DNA of 64,000 nucleotides from Iningainema tapete BLCC-T55 (GCF_014698965.1 NZ_JACXAE010000009.1:202148-266147); one strand, 5' to 3'; shown: positions 1 to 8,334, numbered from the stretch's first letter. Numbers and translations are program-made. The notes: generated by a model not told the origin, from the letters alone.

Positions 1-697
1 GTAATTGTTCTAAAATATCCAGTTCTGGTCCCGTTCCGTGTAGTTCTGTATCGAGTACATAAGCAACTACATTACCACAGCATTCATCTGCTTTAAACTC
101 CAACACCACATAGTCATCTCCTCTGATAATCTGCCGCCAGCGTACCGTTGTAATTAAAGCGCCCACGTATTCATTCGGTGAATCATCAGGTGATAGTTCC
201 AGCATTTCCCAAGGAATTTCAAAATCTGTGTGATCGGCAATTACCAAACATAACTGCTCGCCAAACTTACGCTTTAGCTGTTTTAACCACTTGCGAATCT
301 CCAGATTTATAAGAGAAAAATAGCTCATATCATCCTGAATATTTTCCGGCAGTTCTCCCTTGGAAACTAACTTTCCCAAAGAAAGATCTGGCGGTTTGTT
401 TGGCTGAGTTTGTGGTAGTACTGTTACTGCATTACCTCCCCATACAGAGTATTCATCCGCCCCATTTTGATAAATATGTAAAATTGCCACTTCTTTCGGT
501 AGCTTCATTGTGATATAAAGCTGATTGGGGGGTAATAGTATTTCTTCTGTTGCAGTTTCTATATCCTCTGGTAAAGAAGGTGCAGTTTGTTTTGGTGATG
601 TCTGTGCAGTTTCAAAAGGTAACTGTTTGGTTCTACTCAAACCTGCGGGGGAAGTTATTGCCCGTTGGGTAAGTGAAAGCTTTGATTTACCAGCCAT
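1..697 (-). CDS. Probable CHAT-domain protein, N-terminal part (runs off the left edge)
   Basis: An open frame of 232 codons begins with ATG at 697 and continues past the window start without a stop. The start overlaps the stop of the VWA gene by one base (TAATG), so it is probably translationally coupled as the last visible gene of the operon. Residues 1-60 are low-complexity and Pro/Thr-rich. Then comes a folded region with KLPKEVAILHIYQ and, near residues 161-168, IPWEMLEL. That last motif resembles the stretch seen ahead of the catalytic half in CHAT (caspase HetF-associated with TPRs) proteases. The catalytic His and Cys would lie beyond the window, so protease activity cannot be confirmed. 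Known of the family: CHAT proteases are common effectors in conflict systems with NTPase partners. The CHAT call is inference from one motif and from the neighbours; other folds remain possible. Confidence 0.55.
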   Translation of the reverse strand, partial: MAGKSKLSLTQRAITSPAGLSRTKQLPFETAQTSPKQTAPSLPEDIETATEEILLPPNQLYITMKLPKEVAILHIYQNGADEYSVWGGNAVTVLPQTQPNKPPDLSLGKLVSKGELPENIQDDMSYFSLINLEIRKWLKQLKRKFGEQLCLVIADHTDFEIPWEMLELSPDDSPNEYVGALITTVRWRQIIRGDDYVVLEFKADECCGNVVAYVLDTELHGTGPELDILEQL

Positions 698-1875
698 TAT
701 TCCTCCTCCACTTCTAACAAAGGTGGAATTGCAACCACAGTTGCTCCCAAAGCCTTAGCTAATGCCAAAGGTAGATCCGCATATTGCTTTGGCTGCGGAT
801 TGAGCAAAACTGCCTTCACTCCATCCAAGCCCCGAATGCGTTGAGCCAAAAGCAAAGCATCCTCAATGCCTTTGCGTCCAACAGGTGGCGTTACCCTACC
901 CAAGCGACTAGCTTGCAGCGGCACATTTCCCCGCCCATCGCTAATTACCACCAACACTACTTGTTGCACAGTGCTGCGCCCATGTTGTAAGGCATGACGT
1001 AGCGTTTGCAAAGCCAAATCTAAACCATGAGCCAGAGGAGTTGCCTTGCCCGGTTCTGCTTCGATTCCGGTACTGATGCGAGGTACGAGGATGCTTTGCG
1101 CCATCACTTTTTCGGCTCGTAACTCATACTGCGCCTGTGCTGCTCCCACTTGAATTAAGCAAACACTAGCCCGTTCTACATAAGCCCAACTCACATAGGG
1201 TAACAACTCCTCTTGCCAATTGCAATCTCGTAGACAAGTGTGGTCAAGTATTAGCATCAGCATTTGCTCTGCTACAGGTGCGCGGCGATAGCAATGCAAG
1301 TCTGTTGGTAATAATACCAATCGTCTTTGACCATTGGCTATTAATTTTTGGCGAATTGGCTGAAACTTGGCTGCTTCTTGTAAAGTTCTCACCAAAGCTA
1401 AATCTTGAAGATCTGTTGTCTTTTCTACTCCAATAATTGAACCACGAGCAGTAGTAGATGAGCGAAACCTATGGGTAGGTAATCTCAGCGAAGCTGCTTC
1501 CCGCTCAACAGGGGCTTCATCTTCTGGGTAAGGATTGCCAGAGGCAGAATTAACTGTTAAAAGCGTAGGTGGCAGTGTCTCAGATTCATCCGACTCATAC
1601 ACAGGCTCACTCGCTGTGTCGATCTTAGTTGCGCGATTTTGGATTTTGGATTGAAGTTCTGTTTCAGAATTCTCGGATGTTGCCAGTGGTGGGGTGACAA
1701 GCGCTGAAGAGAGATTTGACGATTTTTCTGTCTGCTTGCTACCTCTTTTTAACCCAATCATTAAAGCAGCAATATCAACCTCCTCTGCTGTTATTTGCAC
1801 TGCACCCATTAACTGTGCATTTGCCACAGACAGTCGCCCTAGAGCAATTTCCCGACGAGGACTGTACACTTCCAC
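697..1875 (-). CDS. VWA-domain half of a ChlD/BchD-like protein
   Basis: 392 codons from a GTG start at 1875. Residues 1-45 resemble the lid helices of a ChlD-type AAA module (SPRREIALGRLSVANAQL, ITAEEVDIAALMIG) rather than a true N-terminus. Residues 46-150 are a Ser/Thr/Glu-rich linker, and 180-392 are a von Willebrand A domain. MIDAS-like elements are visible: DHTCL at 211-215 (in place of DxSxS), GKATPLAHG near 277-284 and ISDGRGN near 311-317. These match the pattern of Mg-chelatase D subunits. The frame overlaps the upstream frame by 37 bases, and sequence similarity carries over from one to the other, so the two are probably one protein divided by a frameshift. The gene sits after a MoxR/ChlI-like ATPase and before a CHAT-like protein, so a role in a conflict system is more likely than chlorophyll synthesis. 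Confidence 0.75.
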   Translation of the reverse strand: MEVYSPRREIALGRLSVANAQLMGAVQITAEEVDIAALMIGLKRGSKQTEKSSNLSSALVTPPLATSENSETELQSKIQNRATKIDTASEPVYESDESETLPPTLLTVNSASGNPYPEDEAPVEREAASLRLPTHRFRSSTTARGSIIGVEKTTDLQDLALVRTLQEAAKFQPIRQKLIANGQRRLVLLPTDLHCYRRAPVAEQMLMLILDHTCLRDCNWQEELLPYVSWAYVERASVCLIQVGAAQAQYELRAEKVMAQSILVPRISTGIEAEPGKATPLAHGLDLALQTLRHALQHGRSTVQQVVLVVISDGRGNVPLQASRLGRVTPPVGRKGIEDALLLAQRIRGLDGVKAVLLNPQPKQYADLPLALAKALGATVVAIPPLLEVEEE

Positions 1876-2582
1876 GCAATGTAGTCAAGTATACGAGTAG
1901 TAGCTTGGGGTGTAATTTTGGGATGGATTTGCAAAGCTTTTTTGAGATGTTGACTAATATTTCTTGGCAGAGGCTTAAGCTTTATTTGCTTCCCCAAGGA
2001 GTCATCAATCCATTCTCGAATCGAAGCTACTTTGTCGATGTTTGTTGGCACTTGTCCCATTAACCGTAGGGCAAAGCGATCGAGCAAGTGGGGAGAAACC
2101 ATTCCCACTTGAGAAGTGGCACACCCTGCTAACCAGCACAGATTTGGTTGCCACTGCGCTTGTTGCCCGTGTCGCTCTAGATGCGCTACATCTGCTCCCA
2201 TCAGCACTACACAAGCCCGTGCAGCCGCTAGGCTGAGCTTAGCCAAGTCGGGAATCACTACTAAGCGCAGTGTTGAGTTATTCTCATCCCCCGTCAGCAA
2301 ACCCGGTTTCCATTGCACAGATTGTTTGTCTGAACCCCCTAGCGCCCAACTGCCCCAAAGGTCATCTTCAGCTTCATAGGTTCCTAAAGTTACTAAAGTA
2401 ACCTTTTTACCATTGACAAATTTCAACATTTGTGCTAAGTTTTGGGCAGCTAACCGTAATCGCTCGGAAGTAGTATCGAATACCAATATACTTCGCAAAC
2501 CCGGACTGATGGCAGCACAAGCAAGCGATCGCGTAAACAGGTCACTTAAACTGAGTTGGGATGATTTTGCTAAATCAATCAC
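1839..2582 (-). CDS. Degenerate AAA module of a ChlD/BchD-like protein (N-terminal part)
   Basis: 247 codons from GTG at 2582, overlapping the end of the AAA+ ATPase gene (GTGATTGA). It aligns by eye with the inactive AAA module of ChlD/BchD. AAISPGLRSILVFD stands where a Walker A would be, but the GxxGxGK[ST] residues are missing. SPHLLDRFALRLMG (about 163-176) matches the conserved LRPHLLDRF segment. The C-terminus breaks off at IAWKCTVLVGKLL just where the lid helices should begin, and those helices are encoded in another frame by the next ORF. Family knowledge: D subunits pair with an active I subunit and transmit its ATP cycle to a VWA domain. The split is either a sequencing or real single-base indel, or a coupled two-gene arrangement (the second ORF has its own GTG). 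Confidence 0.65.
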   Translation of the reverse strand: MIDLAKSSQLSLSDLFTRSLACAAISPGLRSILVFDTTSERLRLAAQNLAQMLKFVNGKKVTLVTLGTYEAEDDLWGSWALGGSDKQSVQWKPGLLTGDENNSTLRLVVIPDLAKLSLAAARACVVLMGADVAHLERHGQQAQWQPNLCWLAGCATSQVGMVSPHLLDRFALRLMGQVPTNIDKVASIREWIDDSLGKQIKLKPLPRNISQHLKKALQIHPKITPQATTRILDYIAWKCTVLVGKLL

Positions 2583-3549
2583 TGGTAAGAATCTGGGTTA
2601 CTTGCTCATCATCTTCATCACTCCAAGGCACTTGGTTACTTTGGAGAACTTCAGGGCGGCGATGCTGAAGTGCCAGTCGAGCCACCTTTGCTACATGCTC
2701 ATTAGTGACTTTTTCTTCACCAATCAGCGCAGCATAAGCACGAGCCGCTAGGGCAATCATGTAGTCACCTCGGTTTCCTTCAGCGTTGAACTCTATTGCT
2801 AAATTAACGCATGTGTTGAGAATACGATCTGGTACTTCAACGCTGTAAAAATTCTTTCGTGCCTTCAAAAGTAATGCCTTATGTTTTTCATCTTCTGCTC
2901 GTGCTTTTTCAATATAATCTGATGATTCACCTGCTTTTAGCTTAAATAGCGCTTGATCAAATTCCAAAACAGTTTTTAGAATATTGATGCGCTCAGTTTC
3001 ATGTTGTTCTGCTTCCACATTCACCATCAAGCCAAATCGATCCAGTAACTGTGGTCTTAATCCTCCCTCTTCTGGGTTCATCGTACCAACTAAAGTAAAA
3101 GAAACAGGCTTTTCATAACTTTGCCCTTCCCTTTGTACTACCAGTACCCCTGTAGAAGTCACATCAAGGATAATATTTACAATATGGTCATCAAGCAAAT
3201 TAACTTCATCTATATAAAGTAAGCTGCCATTTGCTTCTTCCAGCAATCCTGATTGTGGCACAGCCTTGCTCTGCATCAACTCATCAATCCGCCAACCTCC
3301 TACCACTCGATCTTCTGTAGCATTAATGGGTATAGTAACCGGAAGGCGATCGTACATAATTTGAGAAAAGGCACGCACAGCAGTAGACTTCCCCGTACCC
3401 CGCTGTCCACTAAGTAACACCCCACCAATACGTGGTGCGACATAAGCTAGTTCCAGAGCCTGCTTGATTTCCTGCTGACCAATAATCAGCGAGTAGGGTA
3501 GTATCTGAATAGTTGATGTTTCACTCACAACCCGCCCCTTGGCTTCCAT
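2575..3549 (-). CDS. MoxR/ChlI-type AAA+ ATPase
   Basis: 324 codons. Walker A GQRGTGKST lies near residues 48-56 and Walker B LLYIDEVN near 110-117, followed by sensor-like FTLVGTMNPEEG and LRPQLLDRFGLMV. This is the hallmark order of Mg-chelatase I and MoxR-like ATPases. An ATP-driven remodelling role on the downstream VWA protein is expected from the family. Two starts are plausible: ATG at 3549 (overlapping the upstream gene by 25 bases) or GTG at 3528, which gives a GTGA overlap with a purine-rich GGGGCGGG ahead of it. The gene lies in a four-gene overlapping set with a Trypco1 protein upstream and ChlD-like and CHAT-like proteins downstream, which argues against a housekeeping chlorophyll function. 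Confidence 0.85.
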   Translation of the reverse strand: MEAKGRVVSETSTIQILPYSLIIGQQEIKQALELAYVAPRIGGVLLSGQRGTGKSTAVRAFSQIMYDRLPVTIPINATEDRVVGGWRIDELMQSKAVPQSGLLEEANGSLLYIDEVNLLDDHIVNIILDVTSTGVLVVQREGQSYEKPVSFTLVGTMNPEEGGLRPQLLDRFGLMVNVEAEQHETERINILKTVLEFDQALFKLKAGESSDYIEKARAEDEKHKALLLKARKNFYSVEVPDRILNTCVNLAIEFNAEGNRGDYMIALAARAYAALIGEEKVTNEHVAKVARLALQHRRPEVLQSNQVPWSDEDDEQVTQILTSD

Positions 3550-3878
3550 TTCATAGTCACCTCTATTTGCGCACCCGTACTAGCTTTAGCTATGACTGCG
3601 CCAACCTCTGAATCTAGCTTGATGGCTAGTTTAACCTCAAATTCTTCAGGGCGTGTAGCCTCATCCATTTGTTTGACGCTATCTACCACCCGCTTGGCAC
3701 AATTACGGCTCAGCTTCATTGCTTCACCAAAGACATCACGAGCCGCAGCTATAACCTTGGTAGTTTCACCACCGCGCACGTTCTCATACGGACTTCTCAC
3801 CGGAGGAAGATTATCTACCTCAATGTAAATAGCAACTTCTTCACCATCAACTATATCTTTACTTTCGATTATTGGCAT
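3525..3878 (-). CDS. Trypco1 (CU044_2847-type) small protein
   Basis: 117 codons, first gene of the overlapping minus-strand set. The C-terminal half carries the pattern I associate with trypsin-co-occurring domain 1: a helix with VIAAARDVFGEAM, then EEFEVKLAIKLDSEVGAVIA, then IEVTMKWKPR. Such domains are described as effector-associated constant components that accompany NTPases and proteases in bacterial conflict systems. No catalytic residues are evident. It probably serves as an adaptor or sensor for the ATPase/VWA/CHAT proteins encoded after it. The family name comes from motif memory, not a search. Confidence 0.75.
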   Translation of the reverse strand: MPIIESKDIVDGEEVAIYIEVDNLPPVRSPYENVRGGETTKVIAAARDVFGEAMKLSRNCAKRVVDSVKQMDEATRPEEFEVKLAIKLDSEVGAVIAKASTGAQIEVTMKWKPRGGL

Positions 3879-4133
3879 AAATAGCTACCATTGAGTGTTT
3901 AAACTTTTATACACCGCAAGCAAAGGCAAATCCTGATTTTTAAGAAAATTTTTCTAACTCTCTACTCTGATTGAGTTTGTTAGAGCAAAGCTCCCCTCAC
4001 TGTGGACTGACTAGTTCAAACTTTTTTTACCATACTTGGGAGAGCATTATTGATTAAATCTTAACCTAAATGAACTCTAGTTCCAGCATAGCTAAACTTA
4101 ATGATTAACCTGACTAAAGGATGGATCTCACTA
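3879..4133. other. Intergenic region, probable promoter of the Trypco1-AAA+-VWA-CHAT operon
   Basis: No coding frame of substance is visible. The stretch is AT-rich and lies immediately upstream of the first gene of the minus-strand operon, so its promoter should be here. I could not pick a convincing -10/-35 pair. Together with the adjoining MITE-like sequence it fills the gap between the conflict operon and the DUF433/DUF5615 pair. Confidence 0.3.
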
Positions 4134-4251
4134 TATATAGCAATTTTATCTGAGTTGTGAAAATTATTTTTTAAGTGAACCGCAGAGGCGCTGAGAACCC
4201 ACAGAGAACAAACAGAGGTTTTTACAAATCATTTAGGACTGCTATATCTAC
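4134..4251. repeat. MITE-like repeat (ATATAGCA termini)
   Basis: About 118 bp bounded by related ends: ATATAGCAATTTTATCTGAG at the left (4135) and, inverted, ATATAGCAGTCCTAAATGAT at the right (ending about 4249). The interior holds the CGCAGAGGCGCTGAGAACCC-type sequence that recurs in cyanobacterial intergenic DNA. A further copy of the right end occurs at 14551-14580 (ATATAGCAATCCTAAATCAT). The right end abuts the stop codon of the DUF5615 gene. No coding capacity. Confidence 0.55.
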
Positions 4252-4616
4252 CTCCTAATAGGTAGAATTCTCACCCTAGATTGTGCTTCATCAATAGTAA
4301 TCAATGCCCCTAATTCCAATTCGGACTCAAATCGTCGAATTGCTTCCATCACTAAATTTTCTATGCTTGCAGGCAAAATATCCTGTGTACGAACCTGAAT
4401 TACACTTGGTGTATCCGCATTGGTTGCAGCCAATAACGCACCAAAGTCCAAATCATGAGTAAACACTGAGTACCCGTTAACCCTTGCCCATTCCATTATC
4501 AATCGATCAGCCGCACGGGGATCACCTACATTAGCCCAGTGTACAGATTCAATGCCGTATTGTGCGAACACATCAACCCATTCGGGTGACAAATTCATGT
4601 CAATCAGGATTTTCAT
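4248..4616 (-). CDS. DUF5615 PIN-like protein (probable toxin partner)
   Basis: 122 codons. It starts KILIDMNLSPEWV and continues with FTHDLDFGALLA, the acidic positions typical of DUF5615/PIN-like (Mut7-C related) proteins: Asp in LIDMNLS and Asp in THDLDFG. These are short ribonuclease-fold proteins usually encoded after a DUF433 protein, as here. The start overlaps the DUF433 stop (ATGA-type, 4613-4616). A toxin-antitoxin role is the usual reading for the pair; nuclease activity is inferred from the fold. Confidence 0.8.
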   Translation of the reverse strand: MKILIDMNLSPEWVDVFAQYGIESVHWANVGDPRAADRLIMEWARVNGYSVFTHDLDFGALLAATNADTPSVIQVRTQDILPASIENLVMEAIRRFESELELGALITIDEAQSRVRILPIRR

Positions 4617-4843
4617 GCAAGGGTAAGGGGTACTTCAATTTCTTCCGCCCGCCAAGCAGCATATGCAAGGGCTTCGTAAATATCAGCTTCTTCTAAATAG
4701 GGATAGGCTTTGAGGATTTCACTGATACTGTGTCCTGATGCCATTAAACCGACAATTGTACCTACTGTCACCCGCATTCCTCGGATGCAAGGTTTGCCGC
4801 CCATTATTTCGGGATTTAAGGTAATTCGCGTTAATTTTTTCAT
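4613..4843 (-). CDS. DUF433 protein (probable antitoxin of the DUF5615 pair)
   Basis: 76 codons. The motif IMGGKPCIRGMRVTVGTIV followed by YPYLEEADIYEALAYAAWR is diagnostic of DUF433, a small helix-turn-helix-like family that precedes DUF5615/PIN proteins. It overlaps the next gene by four bases. A perfect 12-bp-arm palindrome lies 23-49 bases upstream of the ATG and is a plausible operator for autoregulation. Confidence 0.85.
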   Translation of the reverse strand: MKKLTRITLNPEIMGGKPCIRGMRVTVGTIVGLMASGHSISEILKAYPYLEEADIYEALAYAAWRAEEIEVPLTLA

Positions 4844-4865
4844 AGTTTTCTTCTCACTTTCCTTT

Positions 4866-4892
4866 CATTATATTGGGAACCCCAATATAATG
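4866..4892. promoter_or_regulatory. Perfect inverted repeat upstream of the DUF433 gene
   Basis: Two 12-base arms, CATTATATTGGG and its complement, are separated by three bases. There is no T-tract on either side, which favours an operator over a terminator. The position fits autoregulation of the DUF433-DUF5615 pair. It could alternatively end transcripts from the ImmA gene, whose stop is 42 bases away. Confidence 0.45.
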
Positions 4893-4933
4893 TGAATGAT
4901 CGCCAATAGCTCCTTGCATGAGTTGGCAAGTTT

Positions 4934-5494
4934 CTAAGTATAAGTGTCAGCTTTACTATCTGAAAATTGTTGAGCGATCGCAACCAGTTGCTCTCCTGTA
5001 CTTGCTCCTTGTGTATAATACTCTATGTCCCGACATAACAGAAGTTCACTAGCAAACTCATTGGCTTCTATTTCTTCAACATCTATACTTTCTGGATCAA
5101 TCTCCTCATCTACAATTGCATAATTATTCACATGACCTTTAATAATATGCCCTAATTCGTGCGCCAAGATAAACAGTAAGCGGGCAGGTGAACACCGATT
5201 GATACTAATAACAATAACTGGGCGTTGAGCAACAAACGCTACCATTCCATCAAATTTATGCACCTCTTGGGTTGTAGGAAACCCATCAAAGTGAACAACT
5301 GGAATTCCATGATTCCAGCAAAATTCTAATAGCCCCTCTATGTTGATAATCTGTCGAGTTTTGAGAATTTCATCGCGCACAAGTTTTGCTATAGTGTTGT
5401 CATTTTGATTTGAGTCTGTGTCATGGTAACACCTCCTCTGATTCGGTGAAGTAGCGAAATTGCTACCTCTTTCAATTGTACATAATTTTCGCAC
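4934..5494 (-). CDS. ImmA/IrrE-type metalloprotease, probably truncated
   Basis: 186 codons. The zinc-protease motif AHELGHI (HExxH) is clear, with a downstream acidic helix VEEIEANEFASELLL supplying the third ligand, as in ImmA/IrrE peptidases. In their best-known contexts these enzymes cleave repressors of mobile elements or stress genes. There is no helix-turn-helix domain in the first 60 residues, which look non-conserved, and the protein stops soon after the active-site helix (QFSDSKADTYT), where relatives usually continue for some 30-60 residues. A truncated C-terminus is therefore likely. No partner repressor gene is adjacent. Confidence 0.7.
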   Translation of the reverse strand: MRKLCTIERGSNFATSPNQRRCYHDTDSNQNDNTIAKLVRDEILKTRQIINIEGLLEFCWNHGIPVVHFDGFPTTQEVHKFDGMVAFVAQRPVIVISINRCSPARLLFILAHELGHIIKGHVNNYAIVDEEIDPESIDVEEIEANEFASELLLCRDIEYYTQGASTGEQLVAIAQQFSDSKADTYT

Positions 5495-5751
5495 AAAAAC
5501 GCTTTATATTCATCCATTTTCAAGCTTTCTTATTAAACTTTGAATTGGTAAAAACAGAGAGCTTTTGCGTTTCTTAAAAAGAATAAATCCTTGTCTTATC
5601 CAAAAGTTTTTTGCCTTTTCTGTTCTAGTATCAACTCTGACTGCTCTAAATACAGAGTCTTGTTTATTTATCCTATGGTGTCAGTTGGGGTGCGGAATGT
5701 GAGAGCGAACTAAACGAAAAGACTCTGAACGGTCGGTGTGCAACGGGATGG

Positions 5752-6129
5752 TTAGACCGTGATAACTTTGCGGAGTTCGACACTACCTCCTTCAAAAACC
5801 TGCATTTTTAGCTCATAACCCTCCATCAGTGACATCCCGACCAGCGGTTCTGCATCAGCTTCATCTACTGGAATGGTTAGCAAGGTATCATCCCAAACTA
5901 TCACCGCTTCGTAAACGTTGAAAACACACTCACTGCCATCTCCCAGAATTGCCCGCCCTCGTCTTTTCCATTTCAAGTTCAACTCAACAATCAAATTAGG
6001 AGGCAGTGAAAGCCAACCATTGAAGCCTGTGTCTACGATCGCATCTTGCGTGAAGACTTTGCCATCAGCGCGACGAATTAACACCGGAATAATCGGCTCA
6101 AACTCGACGTTAACGAATCCAGTAATCAT
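5752..6129 (-). CDS. Clan AA (retropepsin-like) aspartic protease
   Basis: 125 codons from ATG at 6129. AIVDTGFNGWLSLP carries the catalytic DTG of single-domain retropepsin-like proteases, and the following PLVGMSLMEGYEL is the usual second conserved segment. Such cyanobacterial proteins are probably active as homodimers. The frame stays open to 6231 but the first ATG preceding conserved sequence is at 6129, where it overlaps the stop of the upstream gene (ATGA). The upstream gene is a small protein commonly paired with it. Confidence 0.8.
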   Translation of the reverse strand: MITGFVNVEFEPIIPVLIRRADGKVFTQDAIVDTGFNGWLSLPPNLIVELNLKWKRRGRAILGDGSECVFNVYEAVIVWDDTLLTIPVDEADAEPLVGMSLMEGYELKMQVFEGGSVELRKVITV

Positions 6130-6398
6130 GCAGTTCTCCGAGTGCGTCCGCCAAATCGACGAACGTGACGAGAACCGATCCGAACAATCCAGATTTGGGC
6201 ATCGGGGTGACGGGCTTCGAGGCGATCGCAAGCAGCAATTTCACTGGCATCCACTTCAAAATCTCCAGTTTCGATGTCGAGCGCGACAATTTTGCCGTGA
6301 TTGGCTTCCTCAACTTGGGGACGCACCTGAGTTTCATAAATCTCATCCCCACGTCGAGCAAATTCTTCTTTGCTGTAGCGGGGCTGTCGAATTGCCAT
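6126..6398 (-). CDS. Small partner protein of the aspartic protease
   Basis: 90 codons, overlapping the protease start by four bases. The sequence includes YSKEEFARRGDEIYE, GKIVALDIETGDFEVD and HPDAQIWIVRIGSR, a pattern repeatedly found ahead of clan AA aspartic proteases in cyanobacteria. Function is unknown. The two-gene coupling suggests an antitoxin-like or substrate role, but this is inference only. Confidence 0.65.
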   Translation of the reverse strand: MAIRQPRYSKEEFARRGDEIYETQVRPQVEEANHGKIVALDIETGDFEVDASEIAACDRLEARHPDAQIWIVRIGSRHVRRFGGRTRRTA

Positions 6399-6581
6399 AG
6401 GCTTGACCTCTGTTTAAAGTTGCTCCTCCATTTTACCTTGGGCGATCGAGTTGGCGACCGCTGAAGCAAGGTCGGGGAGCAAACAAGAAGTGGTTGGGTT
6501 TCCTGCGTCAACCCAACCTACCAGATCGGCGATCGCACTTAAGACTCAGGTCATTACATACAAATTAAACAGCAACTGCTA

Positions 6582-6695
6582 GCGGATAGATAATTCAGCC
6601 ATCTTACCAGTAGCCTTACCCGCATCAATCAACCCCAGTATTGCCCAAGCTTTCTGCGATGCAGTACTAACTCCTTTTCCTTTCAACCCAACATC
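6582..6695 (-). pseudogene. Fossil fragment of squalene-hopene cyclase (shc)
   Basis: This 114-bp stretch is nearly identical (about 95 percent by eye) to 8795-8908 inside the intact shc gene, in the same orientation. Shared runs include TAATTCAGCCATCTTACCAG and GATGCAGTACTAACTCCTTT. It corresponds to a segment near the 3' end of shc. Nothing similar flanks it, so only this piece remains. The rest of the 6399-6990 gap holds no gene I can support; it contains the leader region of the haloperoxidase gene. Confidence 0.85.
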
Positions 6696-6990
6696 TGTGA
6701 CGTCTTTAAATCAGCCATATTTTTCTGTATAGAAATAATATTACCCTTGGGGGTACTGTTGAAACTAGAAAATTTTTTCACAATAGCAATAGTAACGTAA
6801 TGAATTACTAGATTCGAGCCAAGAATTTGTCAGAGTGATTAGGCAAATATAAGCTTAATCCCACTTGAGATAACTTTACCTAAAAGTCGATATAAAATTG
6901 ACTTTTTTTGAAAAGTTATCAACTCATTCTAAGTGATGTCTTCAATGTTACACAGCTAATAAAGATTAAGTGGAAGGTAAAATTATCCCC

Positions 6991-8334
6991 ATGTCTGATG
7001 CAGTTCTCCAATGGAATAGTATTGCTTTGCAGGTCGTAGCTAACGACCACACGCCTGATATTGTCAACCGTCCTGACCAAGGCGGACCCACCCGGACTTC
7101 CCGTGCCTTGGCGATCGTACATGCAGCCATCTTTGACGCAGTTAATTCAATTGATGGGTCTTTCACCCCATACCTAACAAGTATTCCTGGGGTTAGCACA
7201 GCCTCTATTGAAGCGGCGGTTGCTAAAGCAGCATTTAAGACTCTTGTTCACCTGTATCCCTCTCAAAAAGATTTCCTTAAAAAGGCACTGACTGAAGCGC
7301 TGGAAATAATTCCTGACGGAGAATCTAAGGAGCAAGGTCTTCAAGTAGGTAAAGAAATTGCCACCCAAATCCTTGCTGCTCGCAGCAACGACAACTCGGA
7401 CTTAGACCAAAGTTATGTACCAGGACTTTTACCTGGTCTGCATCGAGAAGACCCACTCAACCCCGGTCAAGGGTTCTTGACACCTCGGTGGGGTGCTGTC
7501 ACCCCCTTTACCTTGAACCGCAATGGCGGTCAAGGCACTCCGGCTTTTCGCGCTCCCGCTCCTCCAGCTTTAATCAGCGATGAGTACACGATCGCCTTTA
7601 ATGAAGTTAAAGATAAAGGCGGCGACGGCAAGAAAACTTGCACTAGCCGTACACAGGAGGAGACAGAGATTGGTATTTTCTGGGCTTACGACGGTACACC
7701 GCGTCTAGGTCCCCCACCTCGTCTCTACAACCAGATTGCACAGCAAATTGCTAAAGACCAGAACAACAAGCTGGTTGAGAATGCTCGTCTGTTTGCACTC
7801 GTGAATCTTGCTATGGCAGATGCAGGAATACAGTGTTGGGACACCAAGTTTTTCTACAACATTTGGAGACCCATTTTAGGAATTCGTGAGGCTGACCCAG
7901 GAACAGGTCCTAGCGGTCAAGGAGATGGTAATCCTGCTACTATAGGCGATCCATGTTGGACACCTCTAGGTGCGCCAAACACGAATAGACCAGGTGGACG
8001 TAACTTCACGCCGAATTTCCCTGCATACACATCAGGGCATGCGACCTTTGGTGCTGCGTTATTTCAAACTCTTAAGCGCTTTTACTGCACCGATACAATT
8101 GCCTTTACTATTGTCTCAGACGAGTTCAACGGTCAGAACGTGGATGTTGATGGCACAGTACGACCACTAAAACCTCGATCTTTCAACAGCTTTAGTGAAG
8201 CATCTGAGGAAAACGGGCAGAGCCGAATCTACTTAGGAATTCACTGGCAATTTGACAAAGTAGAAGGGATACGGGCAGGTGAAGCCATTGCTGACTTCGT
8301 TTTCGACAACTTTTTGCAACCAACTAAGCATTAA
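6991..8334 (+). CDS. Vanadium-dependent haloperoxidase / PAP2-family protein
   Basis: 447 codons if started at ATG 6991 (MSDAVLQWNSIAL); a GTG at 6970 adds seven residues. The C-terminal third has the vanadate/phosphate-binding signature of the PAP2-haloperoxidase fold: AYTSGHATFGAALF with the SGH motif, and RIYLGIHWQFDKVEG with R, H and D in the second cluster. FWAYDGTPRLGPPPRLYNQI is a typical mid-domain segment. The family includes bromo- and chloroperoxidases and related phosphatases; halide specificity cannot be read here. No signal peptide is evident. It lies between the shc fossil and the intact shc gene, in the opposite direction to shc. Confidence 0.85.
   Translation: MSDAVLQWNSIALQVVANDHTPDIVNRPDQGGPTRTSRALAIVHAAIFDAVNSIDGSFTPYLTSIPGVSTASIEAAVAKAAFKTLVHLYPSQKDFLKKALTEALEIIPDGESKEQGLQVGKEIATQILAARSNDNSDLDQSYVPGLLPGLHREDPLNPGQGFLTPRWGAVTPFTLNRNGGQGTPAFRAPAPPALISDEYTIAFNEVKDKGGDGKKTCTSRTQEETEIGIFWAYDGTPRLGPPPRLYNQIAQQIAKDQNNKLVENARLFALVNLAMADAGIQCWDTKFFYNIWRPILGIREADPGTGPSGQGDGNPATIGDPCWTPLGAPNTNRPGGRNFTPNFPAYTSGHATFGAALFQTLKRFYCTDTIAFTIVSDEFNGQNVDVDGTVRPLKPRSFNSFSEASEENGQSRIYLGIHWQFDKVEGIRAGEAIADFVFDNFLQPTKH

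Noticed and set aside
1..3549. Read as a chlorophyll Mg-chelatase (chlI/chlD) operon
   Set aside because: The D-like protein has lost its Walker A and has a divergent MIDAS (DHT), and the neighbours are Trypco1- and CHAT-like rather than chlorophyll genes.
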